Positions 33,229 to 40,941 are shown, counted from the stretch's first letter. The stretch: 40,954 nucleotides of DNA from Thermoanaerobaculia bacterium (GCA_027067575.1 JAMOVQ010000098.1:1-40954), one strand, 5' to 3'. A program made the numbers and translations. Notes: generated from the sequence alone by a model not told the origin.

Positions 33229-34215
33229 CTACTTTCCGGAGGGCGCCGCCCCGCTCTGGCCGCCGACCTCCTCGATCTCCGCGCTCTTCCTGAGCTCCTC
33301 GAGCTTCGCGTTGACCGCCTTGCCGAGATCACGGTTCACGAGGTAGTTCTTGAGCCGGTCCTTGACCTCGTCGAACGGCTTCTTCCCGGCGGGCCGCTTC
33401 TCCTCGACCTTGATGACGTGGTAGCCGAACCGGGTCTCCACCACGTTGGAGATCTGACCGGGCTCGAGGGCGAACGCCGCGTCCGCGAACGGCTTGACCA
33501 TCTGCTCCCGGGTGAAGAACCCGAGGTCGCCCCCGTTCTTGGCGCTGGGCCCCTCGGACAGCTCCTCGGCGAGCTTCGCAAAGTCCTCACCCTTCAGGGC
33601 GCGCGCCCGAGCCTGCTCGGCCTTCTCGTGGGCCTTCTTCTTCGTCGCCTCGTCGGCGTCCTGGGGGACCTTGATCAGGATGTGGCGGGCGTGGACCTGC
33701 TCGGGGTGGGAGAACATTTTCGGGTTCTCATCGTAGAACTTCTTCGCTTCGGCGTCCGTCACGTGGACCGTCGGCTTGATCTTCGTCTCCACGTAGTCCT
33801 GGGCCAGGTCCATGGTCCGGAGCATGTCCGTGAACTGCTCCACCGTCATCCCGCCTGCGGCCAGGGTGGTCACGAACTTGTCCTTTCCCCCCGCCTGCTG
33901 CTCGATCTGGGCGATCGACTGCTGAACGCGCTCCTCGTTGGGCTTCAGCCCCGCCTTCTTCGCCGCCTGGGCGAGAAGGACACTGTCGATGACCCGTCCC
34001 GTGGCCATCTGGATCAGCTGCTGCTGGTCCGGCTTCTGCCCCATCTGCTGCATCTGCGCCGACAGGTTGCTCATCGCCATGGTGATCTCGGCGGCACGGA
34101 TCGGCTGCCCGTTGACCTTGAGGACCACGGGGTTCTTCTCCTGAGGGGCCTGGGCAAGGACCGTGGACGCACACACCAGGGCCGTCATCGCTGCCAGTGA
34201 AAGAATCCTCTTCAT
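33229..34215 (-). CDS. periplasmic parvulin-type peptidyl-prolyl isomerase
   Basis: A 328-residue exported chaperone of the SurA/PrsA type. Residues 1-22 form a signal peptide (MKRILSLAAMTALVCASTVL, then AQA). An N-terminal helical domain (about 30-160) resembles SurA_N, and the parvulin rotamase domain spans about 175-280, with VHARHILIKVPQDA, LAEELSEGPSAKNGGDLGFF and VVETRFGYHVIKVEE. The tail is charged and helical. It would assist folding of exported and outer-membrane proteins, which suits the many secreted proteins in this genome. GAAGGAG precedes ATG 34215; the frame upstream of this is non-coding. Monocistronic, with a hairpin after the gene. Confidence 0.88.
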   Translation of the reverse strand: MKRILSLAAMTALVCASTVLAQAPQEKNPVVLKVNGQPIRAAEITMAMSNLSAQMQQMGQKPDQQQLIQMATGRVIDSVLLAQAAKKAGLKPNEERVQQSIAQIEQQAGGKDKFVTTLAAGGMTVEQFTDMLRTMDLAQDYVETKIKPTVHVTDAEAKKFYDENPKMFSHPEQVHARHILIKVPQDADEATKKKAHEKAEQARARALKGEDFAKLAEELSEGPSAKNGGDLGFFTREQMVKPFADAAFALEPGQISNVVETRFGYHVIKVEEKRPAGKKPFDEVKDRLKNYLVNRDLGKAVNAKLEELRKSAEIEEVGGQSGAAPSGK

Positions 34216-34424
34216 TCTCGCACGCTCCTTCGATCGATGTTCCGGGAGGCCGGGCCCTTGCCGGCCCGCACGGGTGGGTAAGGGGCAGTCTCCAGACCCG
34301 GGGAGCTTAGCACAACCGCAGCCGCCCCTCCGAGGTCCGCAGCACCGGGACCGCACCCGACCGATCCCCAACGGTCCCGACCACGGATCGGCCCGACGAA
34401 CGTGAGGGAGAGCCCGCCCGAAAA

Positions 34425-34506
34425 AGGGACACTGTTCTTCTGGAATGAAACGCACCACATGAAGAAGGGACACTGCTTTCTCCGGAACGAAACCCACCAG
34501 GCGATG
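34425..34506. repeat. 41-bp near-tandem repeat with family motif
   Basis: Two copies of AGGGACACTG ... GGAA(T/C)GAAAC(G/C)CACCA start at 34425 and 34466, with several mismatches and a one-base indel. Each opens with the reverse complement of the GTGTCCCTTT half of the dispersed palindrome. Confidence 0.65.
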
Positions 34507-34554
34507 CATAGCCGAAGCATGGGACGGTCGCCACCGGGCATCGGTGCCTCGAGG

Positions 34555-34573
34555 AAAGGGAGTGTCCCCTTTT
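34555..34573. repeat. palindromic repeat copy R6
   Basis: AAAGGGA-GTG-TCCCCTTT, with TTCTTTCGG to the right. Together with the two inverted copies at 34425-34506 it forms a head-to-head cluster just upstream of a leaderless gene. Confidence 0.7.
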
Positions 34574-34616
34574 CTTTCGGCGATGCCGGACTGCACTCCT
34601 TCCCTGGCCGTTCGAG

Positions 34617-34622
34617 TATCCT
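34617..34622 (+). promoter_or_regulatory. -10 box of a leaderless promoter (TATCCT)
   Basis: TATCCT ends 6 nt before GTG 34629 with no Shine-Dalgarno. The flanking sequence is almost identical to that before the aroDE gene at 37607 (TATCCT, then six bases ending CCCC, then GTGG). Confidence 0.5.
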
Positions 34623-34628
34623 TGCCCC

Positions 34629-35369
34629 GTGGCGACGGATGGGGTGACGCTCAGCAGGCTTTCGGGTCGCTGGTGGATCTACCAGCTCGCCGACGGGCAC
34701 CGGTACGCCACGGACGACGTGCTCGTGGCGTGGGCCGGCACCCGCGCCCGCCCGGAGGCGGCGACGGTGCTCGACCTCGGCGCCGGCGTCGGCTCGGTCG
34801 GGCTGATGGCGCTTCTCATCCTTCCTGCGGAGAGCCGTCTCGTCTCGGTGGAGGTCCAGGCGGCCAGTGCCGCGCTGGCCCGCAGAACGCTACGCCACAA
34901 CGCCCTGGACAGGCGGTGGGAGATCCGCGAGGGCGACCTGCGCGATCCGGCCGTCCTCGGGCCGGGGGAGCGGTTCGACCTCGTGCTGGCCAACCCGCCG
35001 TTCCTCCCCGTCTCGGCCGGGTTCCTGCCCCACCACCCCCAGAAGGCCGCGGCGCGGTTCGAGCTCCACGGCGACGTTTTCGACTACTGCAGGACCGCCG
35101 CGGCCCACCTGGCACCGGACGGCCGGTTCTGCTTCTGCCACGCCGCGCGGGACCCCCGCCCCGAGCGAGCTGTGGAGGCGGCGGGCCTCGCCCTCATCCA
35201 GCGCCGTGACGTGGTGTTCCGGGAGGGCCGCGGCGCCCACCTCGCCCTCTACACCTGCGCCCGCGAGGGCCCACGCCGGGACGCACCGCCGCTGACGGTC
35301 CGGGACCGGACAGGACGCCGGACGCCGGAGTACCTCGAGGTCCTGCGGGCCATGAGGATCGTGGCGTGA
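34629..35369 (+). CDS. TrmN6-like SAM-dependent methyltransferase
   Basis: A 246-residue class I methyltransferase. The SAM-binding motif I is VLDLGAGVGSVGLMALLIL, motif II is LVSVEVQ, and the catalytic N6-adenine/small-domain motif is LVLANPPF. The overall layout (YATDDVLVAW at the N-terminus) fits the tRNA1(Val) m6A37 methyltransferase group, though a different nucleic-acid or protein substrate cannot be excluded. GTG 34629 is leaderless with a TATCCT box 6 nt upstream. Its stop overlaps the next gene by 4 bp (GTGA), so the two are coupled. Confidence 0.8.
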   Translation: MATDGVTLSRLSGRWWIYQLADGHRYATDDVLVAWAGTRARPEAATVLDLGAGVGSVGLMALLILPAESRLVSVEVQAASAALARRTLRHNALDRRWEIREGDLRDPAVLGPGERFDLVLANPPFLPVSAGFLPHHPQKAAARFELHGDVFDYCRTAAAHLAPDGRFCFCHAARDPRPERAVEAAGLALIQRRDVVFREGRGAHLALYTCAREGPRRDAPPLTVRDRTGRRTPEYLEVLRAMRIVA

Positions 35370-35974
35370 GCCTGGACTACCGGAAGGCGCTGGCCGGCGA
35401 GCGGTTCTGGGACCGGGAGGTCGAGGCCGTCTTCCGGGAGCGCGGCGAACCCGTCGTGGACTGCATCCTCCAGAACCGCGAGGAGGTGATCGCCCTGTGC
35501 GAGTTCATCGAGCGGGAGCGGATCCGCTCCTACCTCGAGATCGGAATCTGGACTGGGCGCCTGCTCTCGGCGCTCCACCGGATCTTCCGGTTCGACCTCG
35601 TGGCCGCCTGCGACCACCGGTGGGCCGAGACGCTGGGCCTCCCGATCCGGGTTCCTCCGGGCACTCGCACTTTCTGGAGCGACTCGGACTCCCCCGAGTA
35701 CCGCCGGTGGCGCGAGACACTGGGCCATGTAGACCTCGTGTTCATCGACGCCAATCATGCCCGCTTCGCCGTGGAGCGCGACTTCGAGATGAACCGGGCG
35801 TACCCCCACCGGTTTCTGGCATTCCACGACATCCGCGGCACCCGCCCCGGCACCGGCGGCGTCCGCCGTTTCTGGAACGCCCTCCGCAGGGGCCACAAAC
35901 TCGAGATCGTCCGTCCCCACCACGAGCTCGGCCTGGACCACACCACCATGGGGATCGGCATCTGGCGCGAATAG
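35366..35974 (+). CDS. class I SAM-dependent methyltransferase (Methyltransf_24-like)
   Basis: A 202-residue protein. Motif I reads YLEIGIWTGRLLSAL, with a DLVFIDANHARF segment where the family places motif III/IV, and FLAFHDI after it. The shape matches the CmcI/Methyltransf_24 group of small-molecule or sugar methyltransferases and hydroxylase-like relatives. The GTG start 35366 overlaps the stop of the TrmN6-like gene by 4 bp, which implies translational coupling and possibly related roles. The substrate is unknown. The end is followed by a 150-bp gap with a weak family repeat. Confidence 0.75.
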   Translation: MSLDYRKALAGERFWDREVEAVFRERGEPVVDCILQNREEVIALCEFIERERIRSYLEIGIWTGRLLSALHRIFRFDLVAACDHRWAETLGLPIRVPPGTRTFWSDSDSPEYRRWRETLGHVDLVFIDANHARFAVERDFEMNRAYPHRFLAFHDIRGTRPGTGGVRRFWNALRRGHKLEIVRPHHELGLDHTTMGIGIWRE

Positions 35975-36031
35975 GCCCGGGCACCGGTACGCCGCCTCAC
36001 GTCCGGGGCCGGCGGGGATGCCATCCCTGAC

Positions 36032-36050
36032 AGGGGGCCTGTCCCCTTCT
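36032..36050. repeat. degenerate palindromic repeat copy R7
   Basis: AGGGGGCCTGTCCCCTTCT resembles the AAAGGGA-GTG-TCCCTTT family and its GGGGAC-TGTCCCC relatives, but only weakly. Confidence 0.35.
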
Positions 36051-36129
36051 CTACTCTCGCCAGCACCCGTTGGGCGCGGGCGTGGCACCATTGTGACGGG
36101 CCGGCCACGAGCCGGCCGGGAGGTCACGG

Positions 36130-36813
36130 ATGGGAGGAGACAGGGCGACCGGGGGTTCCCGACCGCTCGTCATCGGGCACAGGGGGTTCCGGGCGCGGTA
36201 CCCCGAGAACGGCCTGGAGGGCATCCGGGCCGCACTGGACGCCGGTGCGGACGGCGTGGAGCTCGACGTCCGTCCCACTGCCGAGGGGCTGTGGATCTGT
36301 CATCACGACCTCCGGCACCGCGGACTTCCGGTGGGCCTCCACAGCTGGCGTGAGCTCGGCCGCTGGGGGGTCACCTCGCTGGAGGCGGTCCTTGCGGCAA
36401 TCCCCCAGGACCGGTGGCTGTACCTGGAGATCAAGCCACTGGCGACTGCCCGCCTCGAGGCGTGCCTTCCCTCGCTGGCGGCGCTCCTCGCCCGCCGCAG
36501 GGGCCGGCTCAGAATCTTGTCGTCCTCCACCGCGGTGCTGCACCGTGTGGAACCGGCAGTTCCGGTGGGCAGACCCTCTCTCGTCATCCGCCGCCCGCAC
36601 TACCCGGCCATCCCCGGGAGCTGGACCCTCTCGCCGCACCACACCCTCGTGGAACGCCTCCTGCCCACCGGGCGAGAGCTCCACCCGTGGACCGTCAACG
36701 CTCCGCGCCGCATCCGGGAACTGGCCGGCCTGGGGATCCCTTCGATCACCACCGACGACCCGAAAAGGGCGCTCCATGTCCTGGAGACGTGGGCAAAAGC
36801 GGATGACGCGTGA
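36130..36813 (+). CDS. glycerophosphodiester phosphodiesterase family protein
   Basis: A 227-residue GDPD-fold enzyme. Conserved residues are all present: HRG (IGHRGFRARYPENGLEGI), the acidic pair in DGVELDVRPT, and the second catalytic His in CHHDL; the TIM-barrel end ITTDDPKRAL is also typical. It hydrolyses glycerophosphodiesters to glycerol-3-phosphate and an alcohol. GGGAGG precedes ATG 36130. There is no signal peptide, so it is cytoplasmic. A GTG at 36810 overlaps its stop codon and could couple it to the Crp/Fnr gene. Confidence 0.88.
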   Translation: MGGDRATGGSRPLVIGHRGFRARYPENGLEGIRAALDAGADGVELDVRPTAEGLWICHHDLRHRGLPVGLHSWRELGRWGVTSLEAVLAAIPQDRWLYLEIKPLATARLEACLPSLAALLARRRGRLRILSSSTAVLHRVEPAVPVGRPSLVIRRPHYPAIPGSWTLSPHHTLVERLLPTGRELHPWTVNAPRRIRELAGLGIPSITTDDPKRALHVLETWAKADDA

Positions 36814-36848
36814 GGTCCGGGAATCCCGCAGGTCCACCACGTGTTGCG

Positions 36849-37550
36849 ATGGAACGGATGGCCACGGCACCGTACCCCGACTCCCTCCGGGAGCTGCCGC
36901 TGCTCGCCGGTCTCGACGAGGCCGCGAGGACCACGGTGATCCACGAGGGCTTCCCGCGCCGTATCCCGCGCGCGGCGGTGCTGTTCTCGGAGGGGGAGCC
37001 TGCGGAGGGACTCTGGGCGCTCCTGTCGGGCCGTCTCAAGCTCGTGCGCACCACGCCCCAGGGGCGGGAGCTCGTGCTCCACCTGGTTGAGCCCGGTCAG
37101 ACGTTTGCCGAGGCCACTCTGACCGGTGCGGCGGTCTACCCCGCAACGGCCGCCTCCCTGGAGCCGTGCGAGCTCTGGTTCTGGCCCCGGGAGCGTCTGC
37201 TCGCGCTCCTCGGCGCACAGCCCGGCCTGGCGCTGGCGCTGCTCGGCTCCCTCTCAGCCTGGACCCGGCGGATCCTGACCCGTCTGGAGCTACTCACCCA
37301 GCGACGCGTGGAGGAACGTCTCGCCCTCTACCTCCTCGCGCGCCATGGGACACGGCCCGTTCCGCCCGGCTCCACGGTACACCTCGACATCCCCAAGCAC
37401 CTGCTCGCCGGCCTGCTCGGCACCGGTCCCGAGGTCCTCTCCCGGACGTTCCGCCGCCTGGAGGAGGCCGGCATCCTCGCCATTCGGGGCCGTTCCATCG
37501 CCCTCATCGACCCGTCCCGCCTCGAGGACCTCGCCCACGGCGGTTCCTGA
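36849..37550 (+). CDS. Crp/Fnr-family transcriptional regulator
   Basis: A 233-residue regulator. Residues about 10-120 form the cyclic-nucleotide-type beta-roll (FSEGEPAEGLWALLSGRLKL, LVLHLVEPGQTFAEA), followed by a dimerisation helix and a C-terminal winged helix-turn-helix at about 165-225 (IPKHLLAGLLGTGPEVLSRT, then FRRLEEAGILAIRGR). There are no cysteines suited to an Fe-S cluster, so it is not a classic FNR. The start at ATG 36849 is uncertain: GTG 36810, overlapping the GDPD stop codon, or ATG 36858 are possible. An exact CRP-type box at 9551-9568 is a candidate target, unproven. Confidence 0.85.
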   Translation: MERMATAPYPDSLRELPLLAGLDEAARTTVIHEGFPRRIPRAAVLFSEGEPAEGLWALLSGRLKLVRTTPQGRELVLHLVEPGQTFAEATLTGAAVYPATAASLEPCELWFWPRERLLALLGAQPGLALALLGSLSAWTRRILTRLELLTQRRVEERLALYLLARHGTRPVPPGSTVHLDIPKHLLAGLLGTGPEVLSRTFRRLEEAGILAIRGRSIALIDPSRLEDLAHGGS

Positions 37551-37606
37551 GCGCTGGTGTCCGGCCGTTCGGGCCATCCCCGTCTGTTCCCCGGGCCATT
37601 CCAGGC

Positions 37607-37612
37607 TATCCT
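37607..37612 (+). promoter_or_regulatory. -10 box of a leaderless promoter (TATCCT)
   Basis: TATCCT ends 6 nt before GTG 37619; no Shine-Dalgarno. No good -35 is visible. Confidence 0.5.
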
Positions 37613-37618
37613 GTCCCC

Positions 37619-39112
37619 GTGGACTGGATCGTCACTCCGACGCCCGAGGCGGCGCCCGACCCGTACCGGGCGCTGGGACGCCCGCCGGAAGGGGCGACCG
37701 TGGTCGAGCTGCGGGGCGATCTCTACCCGGACGCCGACCCAGCCGGTATCATCGCCGGCTGCCCGCTCCCCGTGCTCTACACGCTCCGATCCACCGCCGA
37801 GGGCGGCCGGGGGCCCGACGACCCCTCGGCGCGCCGGTCGCTCCTGGCCCGGGCCCGGGACGCCGGAGCCGCACTGCTCGATCTGGAGGCGGCCCGCGAC
37901 ACCGCCCTCCTGCACGAGCTCGGCCTCAACCCGGCGCAGGTGATCCTCTCGTGGCACGATCCCACGGGGACGCCTGACGATCTCGAGGAGCGGATCCGGA
38001 CGATGCTCGATACGCCGGCTGGTCTCGTCAAGGTCATCACCACGCCGCGCTCCATCGGCGATCTCTGCCGGACGCTGGAGGCCCAGGTCCGGTTCAACGG
38101 CTCCCGCCGCAGGCGGCGCCTCGTGGCGTTCGGCATGGGACCGTTCGGTCTCGCCAGCCGGTACCTCGCGCCGCTGTTCGGACCACGGGTTGCCTACGCC
38201 GCCTGGTCGCCGGAGGCCACTGCCGCTCCCGGCCAGGTCGAGCTCGGCCGTCTGAGGGCGGCCATCGGCCACCTCGCCGGCCCGCCGCAGGCGATCCATG
38301 CCGTGGTGGGCTCCGACGTGGAGGGAAGCCTCAGCCCCGTCCTCCATGGGGCGGGGTACGCGGCCGCGGGGCTCCACCGGGTGATGCTCCCACTGACCGT
38401 CCGGGATGCCGGAACCCTCCGGAGAATCTTCCCAGCGGACAGAGCCGGGGTGATCGAGACCGCCACGGGGGTGCCCGTCGGGGGACTGGCCGTGACCACG
38501 CCGTGGAAGGGGGAGGCGCTGGAGCTCGCGGCGGCCTCCAGCCCCCGCGCCCGCCGCGCCGGGGCGGCCAACACGCTGCTCCCCACCCCCCACGGCCCGC
38601 TCGCGGAGAACACGGATGCGGACGGCGTCCGCGGCGCCCTCGTCGCCGCCGGGATCGAGCCGGCCGGCGCCGACGCCGTGGTGCAAGGCACGGGCGGCGC
38701 GGGTCGGGGCGCGGCCGTTGGGCTCGACCTCGCCGGGGCGCGGGTGTTCCTCCGCGGACGCGACGGCGCCCGGACCCGGCGGATCGCGGAAGCGCTCGGC
38801 GTCCTGGCGATGGACCCGGACGAGGCCGCGCCCCGCGGGGCGATCCTCGTCAACGCGACGCCGCTGGGCCAGCGGGAAGATGACCCGCTCCCGTTCGCCC
38901 CGGAGGAGATCGCCGCCGCGTCCGCCGTGGTGGACATGGTCTACGGCGGCCCAGCGCCGCTCGCCAGGGCAGCCGCGGATGCCGGCGTACCCTCCATCGA
39001 CGGTGTCGAGGTTCTGCTCCACCAGGGGCTGGCCCAGTTCGCCGCCATGACGAGGACCGTTCCCCCTCGGACGTCCATGGAGCGGGCTGTCCGGCGGTTC
39101 GCGCCGCGTTGA
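37619..39112 (+). CDS. fused type I 3-dehydroquinate dehydratase / shikimate dehydrogenase
   Basis: A 497-residue bifunctional shikimate-pathway enzyme. Residues about 1-210 are the type I dehydroquinase: VELRGDLYPDAD, catalytic His in LSWHDPTGTPDD, Schiff-base Lys in VKVITTPRS and the closing GMGPFGLASR. Residues about 220-497 are the shikimate dehydrogenase: GSDVEGSLSPVLHGAGYAAA, the catalytic Lys in VTTPWKGEA, GAANTLLP, ENTDADGVRGAL with the catalytic Asp, and an NADP-binding GTGGAGRGAA. It converts 3-dehydroquinate to shikimate in two steps. The GTG 37619 start is leaderless with a TATCCT box 6 nt upstream; the open frame extending upstream is a shadow of the Crp/Fnr gene. AroE motifs deviate slightly from consensus. 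Confidence 0.9.
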   Translation: MDWIVTPTPEAAPDPYRALGRPPEGATVVELRGDLYPDADPAGIIAGCPLPVLYTLRSTAEGGRGPDDPSARRSLLARARDAGAALLDLEAARDTALLHELGLNPAQVILSWHDPTGTPDDLEERIRTMLDTPAGLVKVITTPRSIGDLCRTLEAQVRFNGSRRRRRLVAFGMGPFGLASRYLAPLFGPRVAYAAWSPEATAAPGQVELGRLRAAIGHLAGPPQAIHAVVGSDVEGSLSPVLHGAGYAAAGLHRVMLPLTVRDAGTLRRIFPADRAGVIETATGVPVGGLAVTTPWKGEALELAAASSPRARRAGAANTLLPTPHGPLAENTDADGVRGALVAAGIEPAGADAVVQGTGGAGRGAAVGLDLAGARVFLRGRDGARTRRIAEALGVLAMDPDEAAPRGAILVNATPLGQREDDPLPFAPEEIAAASAVVDMVYGGPAPLARAAADAGVPSIDGVEVLLHQGLAQFAAMTRTVPPRTSMERAVRRFAPR

Positions 39113-39137
39113 GGGCGGCCGGCCCGGCCCGGGCCGT

Positions 39138-40103
39138 TCAGGCGATCCCGACGGCCCGGCGCACCCGGTCCATCAGCGGCGCGACGGCCTCGCGGGCCCG
39201 GGCCGCACCCCGCTCCAGGATCCCGTCCAGCTCGGCGGGATCGGCCATGAGCTCCTCGTACCGGGCCCGTGCGGCTCCGAACGTCTCGAGGAAGTAGGCG
39301 AACAGGCGCTTCTTCATCTCGCCGTACCCGGTCCCGCCCTCGTCGAACGCCCGTTCGATCCACTCCCGGTCGCCCTCCGGGGCGAACAGCCGGAGCAGGG
39401 CGTAGAGTGCGCTGCCATCCCGCGGCTTCGGCTCCTCGACGGGAGTCGAGTCGGTGACGATCGACATGATCCGCTTCCGGATCGCCTTCTCCGGCCCGAA
39501 GATCTCGATCGTGTTCCCGTACGACTTGCTCATCTTCCGTCCGTCCACCCCGGGGACCACCGCGACCTCCTCGAGGATCAGCGGGTCGGGAAGGGTGAAC
39601 ACCTCCTCGCCGTACGTCGTGTGGAACGCCTGGGCGACGTCGCGGGTCACCTCGAGGTGCTGCTTCTGGTCCTTGCCCACGGGCACGAGCTCGGCGTCGA
39701 CGATCAGGATGTCCGCCGCCATCAGGACCGGGTAGGCGAACAGCCCGTGGCTCGGGACGATCCCCTGGGCCGTCTTGTCCTTGTACGAGTGGCACCGCTG
39801 GAGGAGCCCCATCCCGGTCACCGTGGAGAGGTACCAGGCGAGCTCCGTCACCTCCGGCACGTCGGACTGGCGGTAGACCACCGCGCGGCCCGGGTCGATC
39901 CCCAGCGCGAGGAACCCGGCGGCCAGGTGCCGCGTATTCTCCCGCATCGCCTCCGCATCGTGCACCGTGGTCAGTGCATGGAGGTCGGCCAGGAAGTAGT
40001 AGCAGTCGTGCTCGTCCTGCAGCCGGACGAACTGCCGGATGGCGCCGAAGTAGTTGCCGATGTGCAGCCGGCCCGACGGCTGCACCCCAGAGAGAACCCG
40101 CAT
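39138..40103 (-). CDS. trpS: tryptophan--tRNA ligase
   Basis: A 321-residue class I aminoacyl-tRNA synthetase of normal TrpRS length. The HIGH-type signature is GRLHIGNYFGA (about 11-21), and the second signature GRKMSKSYGN (about 192-201) is complete. Between them FAYPVLMAADILIVDAELVP matches the TrpRS specificity region. It charges tRNA-Trp. GGGGGAGGG precedes ATG 40103. It is probably a single-gene transcript: the ferredoxin gene upstream ends at 40197 and a large hairpin lies between them. Confidence 0.95.
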   Translation of the reverse strand: MRVLSGVQPSGRLHIGNYFGAIRQFVRLQDEHDCYYFLADLHALTTVHDAEAMRENTRHLAAGFLALGIDPGRAVVYRQSDVPEVTELAWYLSTVTGMGLLQRCHSYKDKTAQGIVPSHGLFAYPVLMAADILIVDAELVPVGKDQKQHLEVTRDVAQAFHTTYGEEVFTLPDPLILEEVAVVPGVDGRKMSKSYGNTIEIFGPEKAIRKRIMSIVTDSTPVEEPKPRDGSALYALLRLFAPEGDREWIERAFDEGGTGYGEMKKRLFAYFLETFGAARARYEELMADPAELDGILERGAARAREAVAPLMDRVRRAVGIA

Positions 40104-40130
40104 CGAGTCACCCTCCCCCGCTCGTGCACG

Positions 40131-40160
40131 ACGGGCCGGCGCGCAGCCACGCCGGCCCGT
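40131..40160. terminator. large hairpin between ferredoxin and trpS
   Basis: An 11-bp perfect stem ACGGGCCGGCG/CGCCGGCCCGT with an 8-nt loop. It follows the ferredoxin stop codon by 37 nt on the reverse strand, but the clearest T-rich flank (TTTCGCGTTT) is on the plus-strand side, so direction is ambiguous. Confidence 0.5.
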
Positions 40161-40196
40161 TTCGCGTTTCGTCTCGTTCCCGCCGTGGGGACGGCG

Positions 40197-40436
40197 TCAG
40201 CAGTCCTCCCCGTCGTCACCGATGGCCTCGACGGGGCACTCCTCCATCGCCTGCTGGCACGCCTCTTCCTCCTCGGCGTTCTCCGGCTGCTTGCAGACGT
40301 AGGAATAACCCTCGTCCTCGTTCGCTGCGAAGTTGTTCGGAGCGGTCGTCCGGCACACGTCGCAGTCGATGCAGTTGGAGTCCACGTAGTACTTGCCCGG
40401 AACGTTGTCGGGAAGCTTGTCAGTGCAATCGGCCAT
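40197..40436 (-). CDS. small ferredoxin
   Basis: A 79-residue acidic ferredoxin. The cluster ligands are arranged C-x2-C-x2-C (NCIDCDVCRTTAPNNF, residues 22-37) with a later CP (EECPVEAIGDD), a single-cluster 4Fe-4S or 3Fe-4S layout. The sequence KYYVDSNCIDCDVC is typical of a small ferredoxin family seen in several environmental phyla. It carries electrons in the cytoplasm; its partner enzyme is not in the window. AAAGGAG precedes ATG 40436 and a strong promoter lies upstream. Confidence 0.9.
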   Translation of the reverse strand: MADCTDKLPDNVPGKYYVDSNCIDCDVCRTTAPNNFAANEDEGYSYVCKQPENAEEEEACQQAMEECPVEAIGDDGEDC

Positions 40437-40482
40437 GGTGCTTTCTCCTTTCCTCCGGTGGTTCCGGAGCCACGTCAGGCGG

Positions 40483-40510
40483 ATGCTAGCACACACTCCG
40501 GTGCTGTCAA
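40483..40510 (-). promoter_or_regulatory. sigma-70-type promoter of the ferredoxin gene
   Basis: On the reverse strand, perfect -35 TTGACA (40505-40510), 16-nt spacer and -10 TAGCAT (40483-40488). The leader to ATG 40436 is about 40 nt. Confidence 0.65.
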
Positions 40511-40557
40511 CATCCGCGCCGGCCGCGAGCCCTCCGCCCGCCGCCCGGCAACCGCCG

Positions 40558-40798
40558 TCAACGGTCCGGACAGTCCACCAGCCGCCACCCGCCGCGGATC
40601 GTCGTGTGCTCGCAGTACCCCTTGCCCGTACTGTTCCTTGCCCGTACTGTTCGGCGTGTTGAGGTACTCGAGGATGCTCTCGCACGTCTCGTCGTCCGAC
40701 GGGACGACCCGGCATACACCTGCGTAGGCGGGGTTCGTCTGACAGCACGCCCCGTCGCCCGAAACAAGACACTCCCCCCAGGTACCCCACTCCCCCAC
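40558..40798 (-). pseudogene. Cys-rich gene broken by a 16-bp tandem duplication
   Basis: From 40798 the reverse strand encodes a Cys-rich stretch (GTWGECLVSGDGACCQTNPA, then VCRVVPSDDETCESILEYLN). At 40620-40651 a 16-bp unit is perfectly duplicated, which shifts the frame. Removing one copy gives a continuous tail (STGKGYCEHTTIRGGWRL, then VDCPDR and a stop at 40558). The N-terminus is also missing: the frame is closed by a stop at 40838-40840. The gene is unrecognised; the cysteine content suggests an exported, disulfide-rich protein. Confidence 0.7.
40620..40651. repeat. perfect 16-bp tandem duplication
   Basis: CCTTGCCCGTACTGTT occurs twice in direct succession (40620-40635 and 40636-40651). 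Because 16 is not a multiple of three, it disrupts the reading frame of the Cys-rich gene. Confidence 0.9.
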
Positions 40799-40862
40799 GA
40801 GCCCAGGGACGAGCGGAGCGATGTCCCGGTAGGCGCTTCAGAGAACCAAGACCATCACGATT

Positions 40863-40873
40863 GGGACTGTCCC
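40863..40873. repeat. palindromic repeat relative R8
   Basis: GGGACTGTCCC, the short form of the dispersed palindrome family. Confidence 0.35.
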
Positions 40874-40920
40874 TCGACCTGGCCGAAACCCCCGCCGAAA
40901 AGACGGCGCTCCACCTGGTA

Positions 40921-40941
40921 CCCCCCCCCCCCCCCCCCCCC
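40921..40941. repeat. homopolymer run of 21 C
   Basis: Twenty-one consecutive C close to the right edge of the window, in no recognisable gene. Likely an assembly or contig-end artefact; a slippage-prone tract is the alternative. Confidence 0.7.
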
